NCBI GenBank assembly: GCA_041752395.1 | Contig: JBGSWN010000040.1 | Location: 1-64,000, forward strand | Reading direction: 5' to 3' | DNA from: UBA6168 sp041752395 | Lineage (GTDB): Bacteria; Bacteroidota; Bacteroidia; Chitinophagales; Saprospiraceae | Length of the DNA stretch: 64,000 nucleotides | Shown here: positions 14,476 to 23,658 of the stretch, in pieces | Position numbering within the stretch: position 1 is the first letter of the stretch | Layout of the letters: each line of letters begins with the position of its first letter | Notes under the pieces: generated by a model | What the model saw: only the letters and a program-made list of their open reading frames with translations | What the model was told of the DNA's origin: nothing | Database searches by the model: none | Made by a program: the position numbers and the translations under genes

Positions 14476-16689
14476 TTAAAAGTTCACTGTCGCCCCCAAG
14501 GAAACGCTCCTTCCCATCCCGTTCACCCCAGAACCATGGTAGCGATAGTCGGCGTTGAAGAGGTTCCAGATGCCTGGCTTCAAAATAAGATAGGCCCCCT
14601 TCACATAAATATTCCACCTGGCGTAAACATTCACGACTTGCCAGCCAGGCGTGCCACCTGCTGGGATTCGGTTGTCGCTCTTGTCGCCTGTGGCAAGGCG
14701 GGCTTGTTTGGCGGCAAAATTCCATTCGAGCGAAGCCCGCCAATCTTGGCCAGTCCGCTTTCCTCGAAAACGGGCATTATCAACGCTGTAATTAAGCGTC
14801 ACCCCTCCAAACAATGGCGGAATGCGTCTCAGCGGCTCGTTGTCCGTCACGTTCTGGCCGTATTGCCAGGCGAGGTTGCCGCCCAGCCAGAATCCCTTTG
14901 GCAGCTTTAGCCAGCTACTCACCTCAACTCCCTGCACATACCCCCGCTGCACATTTTCCTTCTGGTAAACGGGATACCCAGCAATGCTGTCAGACCCTAC
15001 CCGGACTCGCGTGATGAGGTCGCGCAGCTCGTTCCTGAAAACCACTGCCTCTGCGCCCCAGCGTTCCCGTTTTTGCCGCCAGCCCAGCTCGAAATTGTAG
15101 GATTTTTCAGGCAGCAAATCCGCCGTCGGCACTTCGTAGCGGAAATCCACGATGCCCAGCGAGCCGAGGTCGTCCACGTTCGGGGCGCGGAAGGCTGAAT
15201 TGATGCTGGCAAAGGCGGTGTTGAACCGGTCCAATTTGCGGAGCGCCCCAGCATCCCAAACCAGTGCGTTCGGTGTCAGGTGCGTTTTGCCGATATTGTC
15301 GTCTTCCGTTTTTATCGAAAAATGGTTGAAACGCAGCCCGCCCGTGAAGTTCCAGTCGCCAGTTTCCCATTCATTGGTACAAAAAATGGCGCTGCTCTGG
15401 TGCGTGGCGCCGTCGGGGTAGAGGCCCCGCATGTCGGCTTTGCTGCCCGTGTCGGTGTTCACATCTGCGCGGTGGCTGCCCACGAGGTCGTGGTAGGCTT
15501 CCACGCCTACGGTCGAGCGCCACCACTCGGTCAGCATGAACTCCGCCATCACCGATGCACCAAAGCTGCGCACTTCGTCGGATTCTTTGCGCAGGGTAGG
15601 GGAGCCGTTCTTTTGGCTCTCCCGGTGTTCGTCGGTTTGGTGGAGCGAGGTGGTGGCGGTGATTTTTTGTAGGCCTGTTTTCAGGCTTCGGGCAGGTACT
15701 TGGAGGTGCTCCCAGACCTTGCCCAAATGCGGCGCCAGCCACTCGAACCTTGCATAACTCAGTTGCCGCTGCTGGAGCGTGACGTGGTTTCGGGCGTAGT
15801 TTTCCAATTGTATTTTATGAAAAATGGGCACGTCCGCCTGCTGGAAAAACTGGTGCAACAAGGTGAGGGTCGAGTTCGCTCCCAGCCGTAGCTTTCCTTT
15901 CAGGTCGAAGGCGGCCTCATCGTAACCAGTTGGTTTTTGCACCCCGGTCGTATCGCCACCTACCAGGTCTCCGAACTTTCGGAGCGTACCGCCAGCGGAA
16001 AAAGCTAGTTTTTTACCCGAAAAACCCGTCTCGGCGTGCAGTGTTTTCTCCATGTTTTGGCTGCGCCAAAAACTGCTCACCTTGTGCTTCCATTTCCTCC
16101 ATTGCTGCTCCTCAGCAAAATTGAGTTTATTCGAAAGAACATTCACGGTACCGCCGATAGCATCCGAGCCATAGCCCACGCTGCCGCCTCCTTTCAGCAC
16201 CTCGATTCCACTCACGTTATACGGGTCAACGGTGTTCAGGTACTGGTTCGGGCCGTAGCGAAAAGTAGCGTTGCTGAGGCGGATGCCGTCCACCAGCAGC
16301 AGGGTCTGGTTTCCCGTCAGCCCACGCAGGAAGGGCGAGCCGCCGCCGTGGTTGGTTTTTTGAACGAAGACACCGGGGGTGGATGTCAATGCTTCGGGTA
16401 CAGTGCGCCGCTCCATCCCAGCCCATGCAGAAGAAATGGAGGCGGGCGTTTTGGAATAATCGCTGTCCATCCGCTGGGCGGTGACGACAACGGATGGAAG
16501 CCTTTGTGATGGGTAGGGACTATAGTGCCAACGAAAATCTCGCTTGTATTTTTCCAAAGCTGAATCATATACATAAAGCGGATTCAGTTGTTTGATTGAC
16601 AATATTGGCAACGGCTCAGGCACTGTTTGCGCAGCGCAAATTTTTACAAAAAGCCAAAAAAGAAAGAATGTTAGGCAACTTGTTTTCAT
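14476..16689 (-). CDS. TonB-dependent outer membrane receptor
   Basis: A 737-residue outer membrane gated barrel. Signal peptide (cleavage probably after CAAQ), a short linker, then the plug domain: SVVVTAQRM (TonB-box region), MERRTVPEALTSTPGVFVQK, FLRGLTGNQTLLLVDGIRL and IEVLKGGGSVGYGSDAIGGT, followed by a beta-barrel ending in phenylalanine (SLGATVNF). It lacks the CarboxypepD_reg domain found in the other receptors here and resembles the vitamin B12/siderophore class. It lies 82 bp downstream of the secreted YncE/phosphoesterase gene on the same strand, so the two may be co-transcribed. The substrate cannot be read from the sequence. Confidence 0.88.
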   Translation of the reverse strand: MKTSCLTFFLFWLFVKICAAQTVPEPLPILSIKQLNPLYVYDSALEKYKRDFRWHYSPYPSQRLPSVVVTAQRMDSDYSKTPASISSAWAGMERRTVPEALTSTPGVFVQKTNHGGGSPFLRGLTGNQTLLLVDGIRLSNATFRYGPNQYLNTVDPYNVSGIEVLKGGGSVGYGSDAIGGTVNVLSNKLNFAEEQQWRKWKHKVSSFWRSQNMEKTLHAETGFSGKKLAFSAGGTLRKFGDLVGGDTTGVQKPTGYDEAAFDLKGKLRLGANSTLTLLHQFFQQADVPIFHKIQLENYARNHVTLQQRQLSYARFEWLAPHLGKVWEHLQVPARSLKTGLQKITATTSLHQTDEHRESQKNGSPTLRKESDEVRSFGASVMAEFMLTEWWRSTVGVEAYHDLVGSHRADVNTDTGSKADMRGLYPDGATHQSSAIFCTNEWETGDWNFTGGLRFNHFSIKTEDDNIGKTHLTPNALVWDAGALRKLDRFNTAFASINSAFRAPNVDDLGSLGIVDFRYEVPTADLLPEKSYNFELGWRQKRERWGAEAVVFRNELRDLITRVRVGSDSIAGYPVYQKENVQRGYVQGVEVSSWLKLPKGFWLGGNLAWQYGQNVTDNEPLRRIPPLFGGVTLNYSVDNARFRGKRTGQDWRASLEWNFAAKQARLATGDKSDNRIPAGGTPGWQVVNVYARWNIYVKGAYLILKPGIWNLFNADYRYHGSGVNGMGRSVSLGATVNF

Positions 16690-16771
16690 AGCTAAAAATT
16701 AAACATTCAAGATAAGCTGGAGCACTGGCGTTGCGCTTGGTTTTGACTGGTTTTGTGCCGTGTCTGACAGA

Positions 16772-19513
16772 TTAATTCCCCTTCTGCTGCTCATAAAACG
16801 ATTTCCGCATCTCCCCCTCATCGTCCATCTTTGGGCCCCGTTTTATTTTCTCCCAGTCAAATGTTTTGTGGTAAACATCCATCGCCTTTTGCGGGTCAAA
16901 AATGCGGGTATCCGACGGCTCCAGCGTGTAGGGAGTAAAGTCCGGTTTATCGGTAAAAAAGTCGGTGAGCAGGCTCGCCGTCAGGTCATAATGGTTGACA
17001 AAGCCAGCGCCCGTCAGCGTATAAATCACCCGCAGTAAACTACCGAAATTGGCGTGGGTGTGCGACACATAGCCGCGTTTCACGTACGGTCCGGCCATCA
17101 GCAGCACCGAACGGTGAGAATCCACATGGTCAATGCCGCCTTGCGGGTCATCCTCTGTCACCACCACAAGCATGTTCTTCCAATACGGTGTGCGGCTGAG
17201 GAAGTGCAGTAGCCTGCCGAGTGCCAAATCATTGTCGGCCATATAGCTTTCGAGGTAGGGATAGCCCTCCGTAGGGCGAGGCCCTGCGCCGTGGTCGTTC
17301 GGTAAAATAAGCGTCACGACATCCGGCATTGAATCATTTCCGGTGAGCCATTTCTTCGCAAATTCCTCCTCAAACTTGTCCATCCGAAACTGGTCCGGCA
17401 CGTTCGTATTGTAGCCGGGATAGGTAAAACTGGTGCGGTCGAACAGCACTTTCGGCATCGGGTAAACGACCGAGTGCCGTGCTCCGAACAGCGTGTCAAA
17501 CTTCTCCTCCGATGGTTCGGTATATTCGTTGGCTTCGCCAAAATTGTAGTAGCTGACTTCCCTGCGGGCCAGCTTTTCCCAAATGCCGCCGCGTTCGTTG
17601 TAGTCCTCCGGGTCGGTGGCGCCCGTGGTGCGGGGGAATCGCCTGCCGGGTGCGCTGCTGAACGGCTTGTGGTCGGCGCTGGTCTGTGAATTCACCTCAA
17701 CGTACTCATTCGGGATGGTGCCGACCATCCACTTGTGGCCGTGGATACTGGCGTCCGAGTCGCAATAAAAATTATCGCTGAACGCCCATTGCTGCGCAAT
17801 TTTCAAGTGGTTCGGCATCACCTTGGCAGCGCTCACGGCGGGCGACCCGTCCTTGTTCGCTGGCACATCCACCCCAGTGCCGAAGCGGGCGATGGTAGCG
17901 TCTCCTTTTGCCTGCGGCAATTGCCCGAACACCTCATCGAAGGTGCGGTTTTCCTTCGTAATGTAAACAATGTGCTTGATGGGGCTTTCCCGAAGACCGG
18001 GCAGTGCGGGCAGCGGGTTCTTGCCATCGTCCATCACAGGCACTTCCCGGAAGGTGTTTTTCAAAACCTGCTGCGTGTATTTTTCCAAAGTGGCCTCGTC
18101 GGGCACATCCACGATTTGGAAAGTACCGAGCTGGATGTCACCGATGTACGTGCCTTGCGGCGGAGCCGTGAAACCCTCACCACCATTGGGCCCAGCACCA
18201 TAGCCACGGGCTGAGGTGACGTAGATTTTCGAGCCGTCCGGCGAAAGTTTTACCCTCGAAGGCATCCAACCTGTGGGGATGTAGCCCCGCACTTTTCGCT
18301 TTTTCACATCAATAACCGCCACGGCGTTCAGGCTGAGGCAGGCAACGTAGAGCGTTTTTTCATCGGGAGAAAGTGAAATGCCGAAGGGCATGATGCCCCG
18401 GTACTGGTCGAGTTTTTTGTGAAACTTGAGCGGAATGTCCGCCACCACTTTTCCTTTTTTTAGGTCAAAAACCGAAATCAAATCGTTCTGTGAATTGGAG
18501 ATGTAGGCGCAGCGACTGCCCACTGCCACCGAGTTCGGGTGCGCCCCGCCGACGATTTCGCCTTCCTCTTCTTCCTCCTCGTTCTCGAATTCTTCACCTA
18601 TTTGCAGTCCTGTTTTGAACTTGCCCGTCACCAGGTTTTTATCCAGATCCACCGTCCAGATGCTCATCGCCTGCTCGTCCAGCGGGCTGCCGAGGCCGGG
18701 GATTTTGCGGCCATCCCGATAAACGACACCCTCTTCCGCTTCCTTTGACGGGTAGCCGTAGGCGGGTACTTCGAGGCCCATCGTTGCCGCATTTTCGGGG
18801 GTGACGCCCGGCACGAGCGGGTAGTCGAACAGGCCCACATTTGCCACGAAGGCCGTTTTTCCATCGGGTGAAATGGCGATGCCAAACGGGATGCGCCCGA
18901 CGGGGATGCTGGCCACAACTTTTTGCGAAGCCAAATCCAGCTTCACGAGGCGGTTGTTGCCCCGGTCGAGAGCGAGGAGTTGGTTCCTTTTTTCATCGAA
19001 AACAATATCCGTCACGTAGCTGTCCTCGTATTTTTTACCAGAAAAATCCCCGTCAATGTTAAAGGTTTTCAAGTTGCGGCTGTTCCCCACATCCAGCAGG
19101 ATGACCGTCCCTTTGTCGCCGCCGGAGAGCCAAGCGGTTTTGCCATCCGGCAAAAAAGCAATACCCATGCAAGACGAACCTTCCAGTACGGAGGGTACAG
19201 CTTTATCGTAGCTGGGCATCCGCACGGGGCGGTCGGGATTGCGCAGGTCAATTTTAGTGACCACATCGTTGTGCAGCACGAGCGCTGTTTGCCCATCGGG
19301 GCTGATGGCCATGCCGTAGGGCGCACGGGTGATGGGAATGGCCTTGCCGGCTGGGGTCACGTAGCGGCCACTCGGCAATACGGAGTTACCAGCCGGGTCA
19401 ATTTTACAGAACTCTGCAGTGCCGGGCACTTGCAGGGTGGTGACGGTTTTTTGGGAAAAAATGGGTTGGGAAAAAAGGAAGAATGCCAGGATGGGCAGGG
19501 TAGTATTTTTCAT
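16772..19513 (-). CDS. Secreted YncE-like beta-propeller/phosphoesterase
   Basis: A 913-residue two-domain exported protein. After the signal peptide (MKNTTLPILAFFLFSQPIFS) come YncE-type propeller blades with recurring [IV]SPDG-[KQ]-T motifs (e.g. YGMAISPDGQTALV, FGIAISPDGKTAFV, VKLSPDGSKIYV) to about residue 490. The C-terminal half is an alkaline phosphatase/AcpA-like phosphoesterase: HIVYITKENRTFDEVFG (metal-binding Asn), VTLILPNDHGAG and TEDDPQGGIDHVDSHRS (metal ligands). I use the ATG at 19511-19513, where the signal peptide begins. A paralogue lies at 48.2-50.6 kb. Substrate unknown; probably an organophosphate. Confidence 0.85.
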   Translation of the reverse strand: MKNTTLPILAFFLFSQPIFSQKTVTTLQVPGTAEFCKIDPAGNSVLPSGRYVTPAGKAIPITRAPYGMAISPDGQTALVLHNDVVTKIDLRNPDRPVRMPSYDKAVPSVLEGSSCMGIAFLPDGKTAWLSGGDKGTVILLDVGNSRNLKTFNIDGDFSGKKYEDSYVTDIVFDEKRNQLLALDRGNNRLVKLDLASQKVVASIPVGRIPFGIAISPDGKTAFVANVGLFDYPLVPGVTPENAATMGLEVPAYGYPSKEAEEGVVYRDGRKIPGLGSPLDEQAMSIWTVDLDKNLVTGKFKTGLQIGEEFENEEEEEEGEIVGGAHPNSVAVGSRCAYISNSQNDLISVFDLKKGKVVADIPLKFHKKLDQYRGIMPFGISLSPDEKTLYVACLSLNAVAVIDVKKRKVRGYIPTGWMPSRVKLSPDGSKIYVTSARGYGAGPNGGEGFTAPPQGTYIGDIQLGTFQIVDVPDEATLEKYTQQVLKNTFREVPVMDDGKNPLPALPGLRESPIKHIVYITKENRTFDEVFGQLPQAKGDATIARFGTGVDVPANKDGSPAVSAAKVMPNHLKIAQQWAFSDNFYCDSDASIHGHKWMVGTIPNEYVEVNSQTSADHKPFSSAPGRRFPRTTGATDPEDYNERGGIWEKLARREVSYYNFGEANEYTEPSEEKFDTLFGARHSVVYPMPKVLFDRTSFTYPGYNTNVPDQFRMDKFEEEFAKKWLTGNDSMPDVVTLILPNDHGAGPRPTEGYPYLESYMADNDLALGRLLHFLSRTPYWKNMLVVVTEDDPQGGIDHVDSHRSVLLMAGPYVKRGYVSHTHANFGSLLRVIYTLTGAGFVNHYDLTASLLTDFFTDKPDFTPYTLEPSDTRIFDPQKAMDVYHKTFDWEKIKRGPKMDDEGEMRKSFYEQQKGN

Positions 19514-19613
19514 AAAAAGGTTTATTTTTCGTGGGGGCAAAGGTAGGGTTTAGCGCCTTGCGGGCAGTTTGGGCGAGTTTATTTCTGGGTTAAATTATGT
19601 CCCTATTTTGGAT

Positions 19614-19653
19614 CAAAAAAAGGCATCGACAAAGCCATAAGCCCTTCGATGCC
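19614..19653 (-). terminator. Terminator of the crp-YCII-DoxX operon
   Basis: GGCATCGA (19622-19629) pairs with TCGATGCC (19646-19653). On the minus strand the stem is followed by a run of T (complement of 19614-19621), directly downstream of the DoxX stop codon. Confidence 0.8.
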
Positions 19654-19685
19654 TTCTTTTGAATTGGAAAACAAAGCTGCCCCTG

Positions 19686-20102
19686 CTAACCGACTATCCG
19701 CCTATCACTCGCCACATATTTGGCAAAGCCCATCAGCGCTCCTGTCAGCATGATATTCCTGAAAAAATTGACCATTTCGAGTTCCTTTTCCCTGGCCATA
19801 TCTGCGGTCATTGCTTCTAGGCCTGTGTCGTGCCCCAGTGCTCTGGGGAGATGCACCAAAAACGCCATCAAAATCACGTAGAAGGCCATCAGGCTATACG
19901 CCAATTTATCGTACTTGCCAATGACGGCGCTGACGATAAAGCCGAGGATGCAAATGCCTGTGAAGTAGTTCCAGAAATACGGAAACGGCAGGAAGTCAGG
20001 CACGAAGTCGGCTCCAACATCTGGTTTGCCAAGGTGCAACCCAACGTAAAGTAGGAACGAAAGCGGGAAAATCCATTTACCAAGATTAAGTATTTTATCC
20101 AT
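19686..20102 (-). CDS. DoxX-like membrane protein
   Basis: A 138-residue inner membrane protein with four predicted hydrophobic segments (around residues 10-26, 44-62, 67-84 and 113-128). The pattern, including NFFRNIMLTGALMGFAKY near the end, fits the DoxX family, whose role is poorly defined (often linked to redox or lipid functions). It starts 4 bp after the YCII-domain gene and ends at a clear terminator, so it is the last gene of the crp-like operon. Confidence 0.68.
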   Translation of the reverse strand: MDKILNLGKWIFPLSFLLYVGLHLGKPDVGADFVPDFLPFPYFWNYFTGICILGFIVSAVIGKYDKLAYSLMAFYVILMAFLVHLPRALGHDTGLEAMTADMAREKELEMVNFFRNIMLTGALMGFAKYVASDRRIVG

Positions 20103-20106
20103 GGTG

Positions 20107-20454
20107 TCAAATGTTGAAAGGTGAACACTCCCGGATTTCGACGATTCCCTTGGGGGCTTTCAGGATAGGGCATGCTTGACTCCAGCCTTCCACTTCCGCC
20201 AGGCTTTCGGATTTGCAAATGAGGAAGCCAGTGACCAATTGGCCGTCCCGCACAGCCGGGCCTTCCACTACACTGCCGTTGGTGACCAATTGGCCATCGT
20301 AGTTGATGGGCTTGGTGGCGACCAGTTTGCCCTGCATGGCAATGTTGCCGATCCAGCCCTGCCAGTCGTGCATGGCAGCTTGCATTTCTTCAGGTGAGAC
20401 CGCATAACCGCCGTTGCCAGCTTTATTCCAAAACAACAATAAATACTCTTTCAT
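20107..20454 (-). CDS. YCII-related domain protein
   Basis: A 115-residue small cytoplasmic protein of the YCII/DGPF type: MKEYLLLFWN at the start, a central GKLVATKPIN block, GPAVRDGQLVTGFLICKSES and a C-terminal IVEIRECSPF, the usual ferredoxin-like pattern. Relatives often accompany ECF sigma or other regulators; the catalytic role is unknown. Encoded 88 bp after the Crp/Fnr-type regulator and 4 bp before the DoxX gene. Confidence 0.72.
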   Translation of the reverse strand: MKEYLLLFWNKAGNGGYAVSPEEMQAAMHDWQGWIGNIAMQGKLVATKPINYDGQLVTNGSVVEGPAVRDGQLVTGFLICKSESLAEVEGWSQACPILKAPKGIVEIRECSPFNI

Positions 20455-20542
20455 TTACTCAAATTTTTATGGTGATTGAAAAAATTGTCGCCACAAAAAT
20501 CGGGGTAGTAGAAGCCGGAAACCATTGATAAATGTCAAGGAA

Positions 20543-21112
20543 TTAAAGCTTGCTCTTCAGGCGGGTAAAAGTTTCTGGATTGATGCCAAGGTAAGAGGCT
20601 ATCAGTTTGCTGGAAAGGCGGGTGAGTAATTTAGGCTTGTGCTCGTGCAGCCAATTGATGCGTTCGAAAGCGTTCATGGAGGTGAACGTGTTTAGACGAT
20701 AAACCGTATTGTTGTAGGACAACTCCAATATCTGGCGGTACACCAGCATGAATGGTGGGAATTCGGCGGACATTCGTTGAAACTGATCGAAGTTGATGGA
20801 GAGCAGTTGGCAAGGCTCCACGCAACGGATGTTTTCCTGAGCGGGTTGTTGATTCTGAAAGCCAAAAATGTCGGTCACCCATTGATATTCTAAATAAATT
20901 TCCCGGGTAGATTCATTGCCATTTTTGTCCACCACGAACACTTGCAGGCAGCCTTTTACGATGAAATATACGTGCTTGCAGACATCGCCTTCCTGCAAAA
21001 TGAATTCGTTGCGTTTAGTTTTTCGCTCCGTAAAAGACTCAATAACGGTATCAAGGTTTTCGGGCACTTTACCCAACTGCTGGACGATGTATTGGCGGAG
21101 GTGGTTTTTCAT
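20543..21112 (-). CDS. Crp/Fnr-family transcriptional regulator
   Basis: A 189-residue regulator: cyclic-nucleotide-binding-like beta-roll (EFILQEGDVCKHVYFIVKG, residues ~35-53) followed by a short HTH (LSSKLIASYLGINPETFTRL) at the very C-terminus, as usual in Bacteroidota. No Fe-S cysteine cluster is seen, so an Fnr-type oxygen sensor is unlikely. I use the ATG at 21110-21112 (MKNHLRQYIV). Probably controls its own operon with the YCII and DoxX genes. A second member of the family is encoded divergently 255 bp away. Confidence 0.85.
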   Translation of the reverse strand: MKNHLRQYIVQQLGKVPENLDTVIESFTERKTKRNEFILQEGDVCKHVYFIVKGCLQVFVVDKNGNESTREIYLEYQWVTDIFGFQNQQPAQENIRCVEPCQLLSINFDQFQRMSAEFPPFMLVYRQILELSYNNTVYRLNTFTSMNAFERINWLHEHKPKLLTRLSSKLIASYLGINPETFTRLKSKL

Positions 21113-21258
21113 AAGAGCTGATTTCCGCAAATAACCAAGATTCTTATAAATGGTTTTAGCCCAAAAACCTCTCCCGCCAAGGTATCACGAAGCGCAGAAA
21201 TGTCACTCCAGCCTGCGATGAGGATATTGGCGAAGCAGATAATATTAAGTCTGTTCAT
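21109..21258 (-). CDS. Possible small hydrophobic protein upstream of crp-like gene
   Basis: A 49-codon frame beginning with ATG at 21256-21258 (MNRLNIICFANILIAGWSD) overlaps the Crp/Fnr start by ATGA, the usual sign of translational coupling. The residues are hydrophobic and could form one membrane segment. It may be a real small gene, a coupling leader, or the remnant of a larger membrane protein; I know no homologue. Confidence 0.3.
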   Translation of the reverse strand: MNRLNIICFANILIAGWSDISALRDTLAGEVFGLKPFIRILVICGNQLL

Positions 21259-21367
21259 TTTTGATTGGTTTCAATTGAACGACTGAAACAAGCAGAAAGG
21301 CTTACGGTTTTGGTTTTTATGAACCCCCTTTCCATTCGTTTGTTCCACTGCCTTTCAACCAATAAAT

Positions 21368-21943
21368 GTGAAACAAATCGAAACCGCCATCCGCCAGATG
21401 ATTGCTATTTCCGAGGAAGAAATGGCGGCTTTATTGGAACAGTGCTTTATCAAGACCTATAAAAAACAGGAGGTCTTGAGCAAACCGGACATCGTGCCGG
21501 ATGAGGTGTTTTTTATCAAAAAGGGCATCCTGCGGGTCATAATCTTGGATAATGGCGGCACGGAGCACACCATCCATTTTGCGATGGAAAACCAGTTTAT
21601 CGCCGATTATTCCAGTTTTATCCAACGCCAGCCGTCCCTTTATACTTTGCAGGCTATCGAAGAAACGGAGGTGGTCGTGATGCCTCGCAGGGCTATCGAG
21701 TGGGGCTACGCCAACCTTGCGGAGGGCGAAAAAATGGGCAGGCTGATTGCCGAATTTTACTTTATTTATCAAGACAACCGCATCAAAAACGGCTATGCTC
21801 GCTCGCCGAAGGAGCGCTACGACTCCATCGCCGAGGTGTTCCCGAATATCCACAACCGGGCGCCACAGCACATGATTGCCTCCTACCTCGGAATCACCCC
21901 CGTACATTTGAGCCGCTTGAAAAGTAATTCCCTTAAAAAATAA
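21368..21943 (+). CDS. Crp/Fnr-family transcriptional regulator
   Basis: A 191-residue regulator of the same type as the divergent neighbour but clearly different in sequence. It has the effector-binding beta-roll (PDEVFFIKKGILRVIILDNGG, residues ~44-64; the key pair is FFIKKG) and a C-terminal HTH (QHMIASYLGITPVHLSRLKS). The start is a GTG (21368-21370); an overlapping ATG is out of frame. It ends 5 bp before a DUF3267 membrane protease gene, so the two form an operon. Confidence 0.85.
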   Translation: MKQIETAIRQMIAISEEEMAALLEQCFIKTYKKQEVLSKPDIVPDEVFFIKKGILRVIILDNGGTEHTIHFAMENQFIADYSSFIQRQPSLYTLQAIEETEVVVMPRRAIEWGYANLAEGEKMGRLIAEFYFIYQDNRIKNGYARSPKERYDSIAEVFPNIHNRAPQHMIASYLGITPVHLSRLKSNSLKK

Positions 21944-21948
21944 GCAAC

Positions 21949-22569
21949 ATGAAAATCCAAGTTTCTGAACTTGAAAAGAATGGCTTTGTGCTGCTGGACA
22001 CTTTGAACCACATGAAAATTGTCCCTTTTGTGCAGACTTACCTGAAAAAGCGCACCGTTTTTACTGTGCTTTACTATGCCTTCAATATTTTGTCACTGGC
22101 AGCAATTGGCCTGTTATTCGGCATCAACCATGCAACGGATACGGTTAGCTTCGGTACTGGGTTTACCTATTTTTCCTATGGTATTTTTATTGCTTTTCTG
22201 TTGATTCCTATCCATGAATATATTCACGTGCTGGCCTATCGTTCACAGGGCGCTGCCCAAACATCTTATGACGTGAACTGGAAAAAATTTTACTTCATGG
22301 CAGTGGCCGATAGGTTTGTGGCGGACAGGAAGGAGTTTCAAATCGTGGCCTTGGCGCCTTTTGTTATTATTTCAACGGTCCTTCTTGTGCTATTTTTCGT
22401 GGTCAGCCCGATTTGTCAATTCATGCTGCTCGGCATATTTTTCACCCATACGGCTTGTTGTTCGGGTGATTTCGGGCTGCTCAGTTATTTCAGTTTTCAC
22501 AATAACAAAGCAGTGGTCACCTACGACGATGCTGCCAATAAAGTGACCTATTTTTTGTCAAAAACTTGA
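21949..22569 (+). CDS. DUF3267-type membrane zinc protease
   Basis: A 206-residue integral membrane protein with four hydrophobic segments. The second carries HEYIHVLAYR (residues ~88-97), an HExxH zinc motif inside a membrane helix, as in DUF3267 putative site-2-protease-like enzymes. A later membrane segment contains CCSGDFG; the GD could supply the third metal ligand. Five bp after the Crp/Fnr-type gene, suggesting that regulator and protease act in one response. Substrate unknown. Confidence 0.72.
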   Translation: MKIQVSELEKNGFVLLDTLNHMKIVPFVQTYLKKRTVFTVLYYAFNILSLAAIGLLFGINHATDTVSFGTGFTYFSYGIFIAFLLIPIHEYIHVLAYRSQGAAQTSYDVNWKKFYFMAVADRFVADRKEFQIVALAPFVIISTVLLVLFFVVSPICQFMLLGIFFTHTACCSGDFGLLSYFSFHNNKAVVTYDDAANKVTYFLSKT

Positions 22570-22703
22570 GCCAGCCTGCTTTCCTTAACATTTGTTATCG
22601 TTTCCAAATTCGCCCTAAGCACAACTTTGACCGAACTTCTGAAAGCCCAACTGAAAAAAGGGAGTTCACGGCAATTGCCAAAAAACAATAGAAACTACTG
22701 CAA

Positions 22704-23471
22704 ATGCTCAATTTTTTGGAAACACTCAAACTCAGGAACGAAGCCCTTTACTTTTTCGGCTGGGTTTGCGCTATGTTGGCAATCGTTTTTTTTGTGCTCG
22801 CCAAAACGACCAATATCCAAGTCATGGGCGTAAACGCTTGGTTCAAGCCTTTCAAATTTGCCATGTCCACATTGCTGTTTTCTTGGGCGATGGGTTGGTA
22901 TGCTCATTACCTAGGCACGGCCATCAACCTAAAAGCCTACAATTGGGGCGTGATTTTGCTGCTCGGTTTTGAGGTGGCCTACATCGCCTTGCAAGCTGGT
23001 CGGGGGCAACTCTCGCACTACAACCAAAGCAGTGCGCTTTATGGTTTTTTGTACAGCATGATGGCGCTGTCCGCCACCGCCGTCACAGTTTGGACAGGTT
23101 ATTTGGGCCTGCTTTTTTTCAAAAACGACTTTCCCGACCTACCCGATTATTACGTCTGTGCCATCCGGCTCGGAATCGTGCTGTTTGTCGTTTTCTCGCT
23201 CGAAGGCTTCGTGATGGGCTCCCGCCTGACGCATACGATAGGCGGCCCAGACGGCGGTGAGGGCCTGCCCATTCTGAACTGGAGCACCAAATACGGCGAC
23301 CCCCGCATCGCCCATTTCATCGGGATGCATGCGCTGCAAGTGCTGCCTGTTTTGGCTTACTATTTTTTGAAAAATGTAAAACTGACCTTGGCTGCGGGGT
23401 TGGTTTATGGGTTGCTGGCGGTCTTCGCCTTGGCGCAGGCGCTGGCGGGAAGGCCGTTTTTTAAAATTTAA
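22704..23471 (+). CDS. Polytopic membrane protein of unknown function
   Basis: A 255-residue inner membrane protein with about seven hydrophobic segments. Distinctive loops are NAWFKPFKFAMS near residue 45 and HFIGMHALQVLPVLAYYF near residue 208, both with conserved-looking charged residues next to helices. I recognise this as a recurring Bacteroidota membrane family, without known function. It has its own spacer of 134 bp behind the DUF3267 gene. Confidence 0.68.
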   Translation: MLNFLETLKLRNEALYFFGWVCAMLAIVFFVLAKTTNIQVMGVNAWFKPFKFAMSTLLFSWAMGWYAHYLGTAINLKAYNWGVILLLGFEVAYIALQAGRGQLSHYNQSSALYGFLYSMMALSATAVTVWTGYLGLLFFKNDFPDLPDYYVCAIRLGIVLFVVFSLEGFVMGSRLTHTIGGPDGGEGLPILNWSTKYGDPRIAHFIGMHALQVLPVLAYYFLKNVKLTLAAGLVYGLLAVFALAQALAGRPFFKI

Positions 23472-23658
23472 ACTACGATTAAATGGAGCTTCCAACAGCC
23501 TTGAAGGTATGGCTTTGGAATATTAGAATTGTGTAAAATCGCCACAGTGCTATTCCGATTTTGCAACAATTGAATAATAAGTTTAACCCAAAAATAACCA
23601 CTTTCAAACCCACAAGTCATTTGAGCGCCGTAATCAGCAGCCCAAAAAAACTGTCTGA

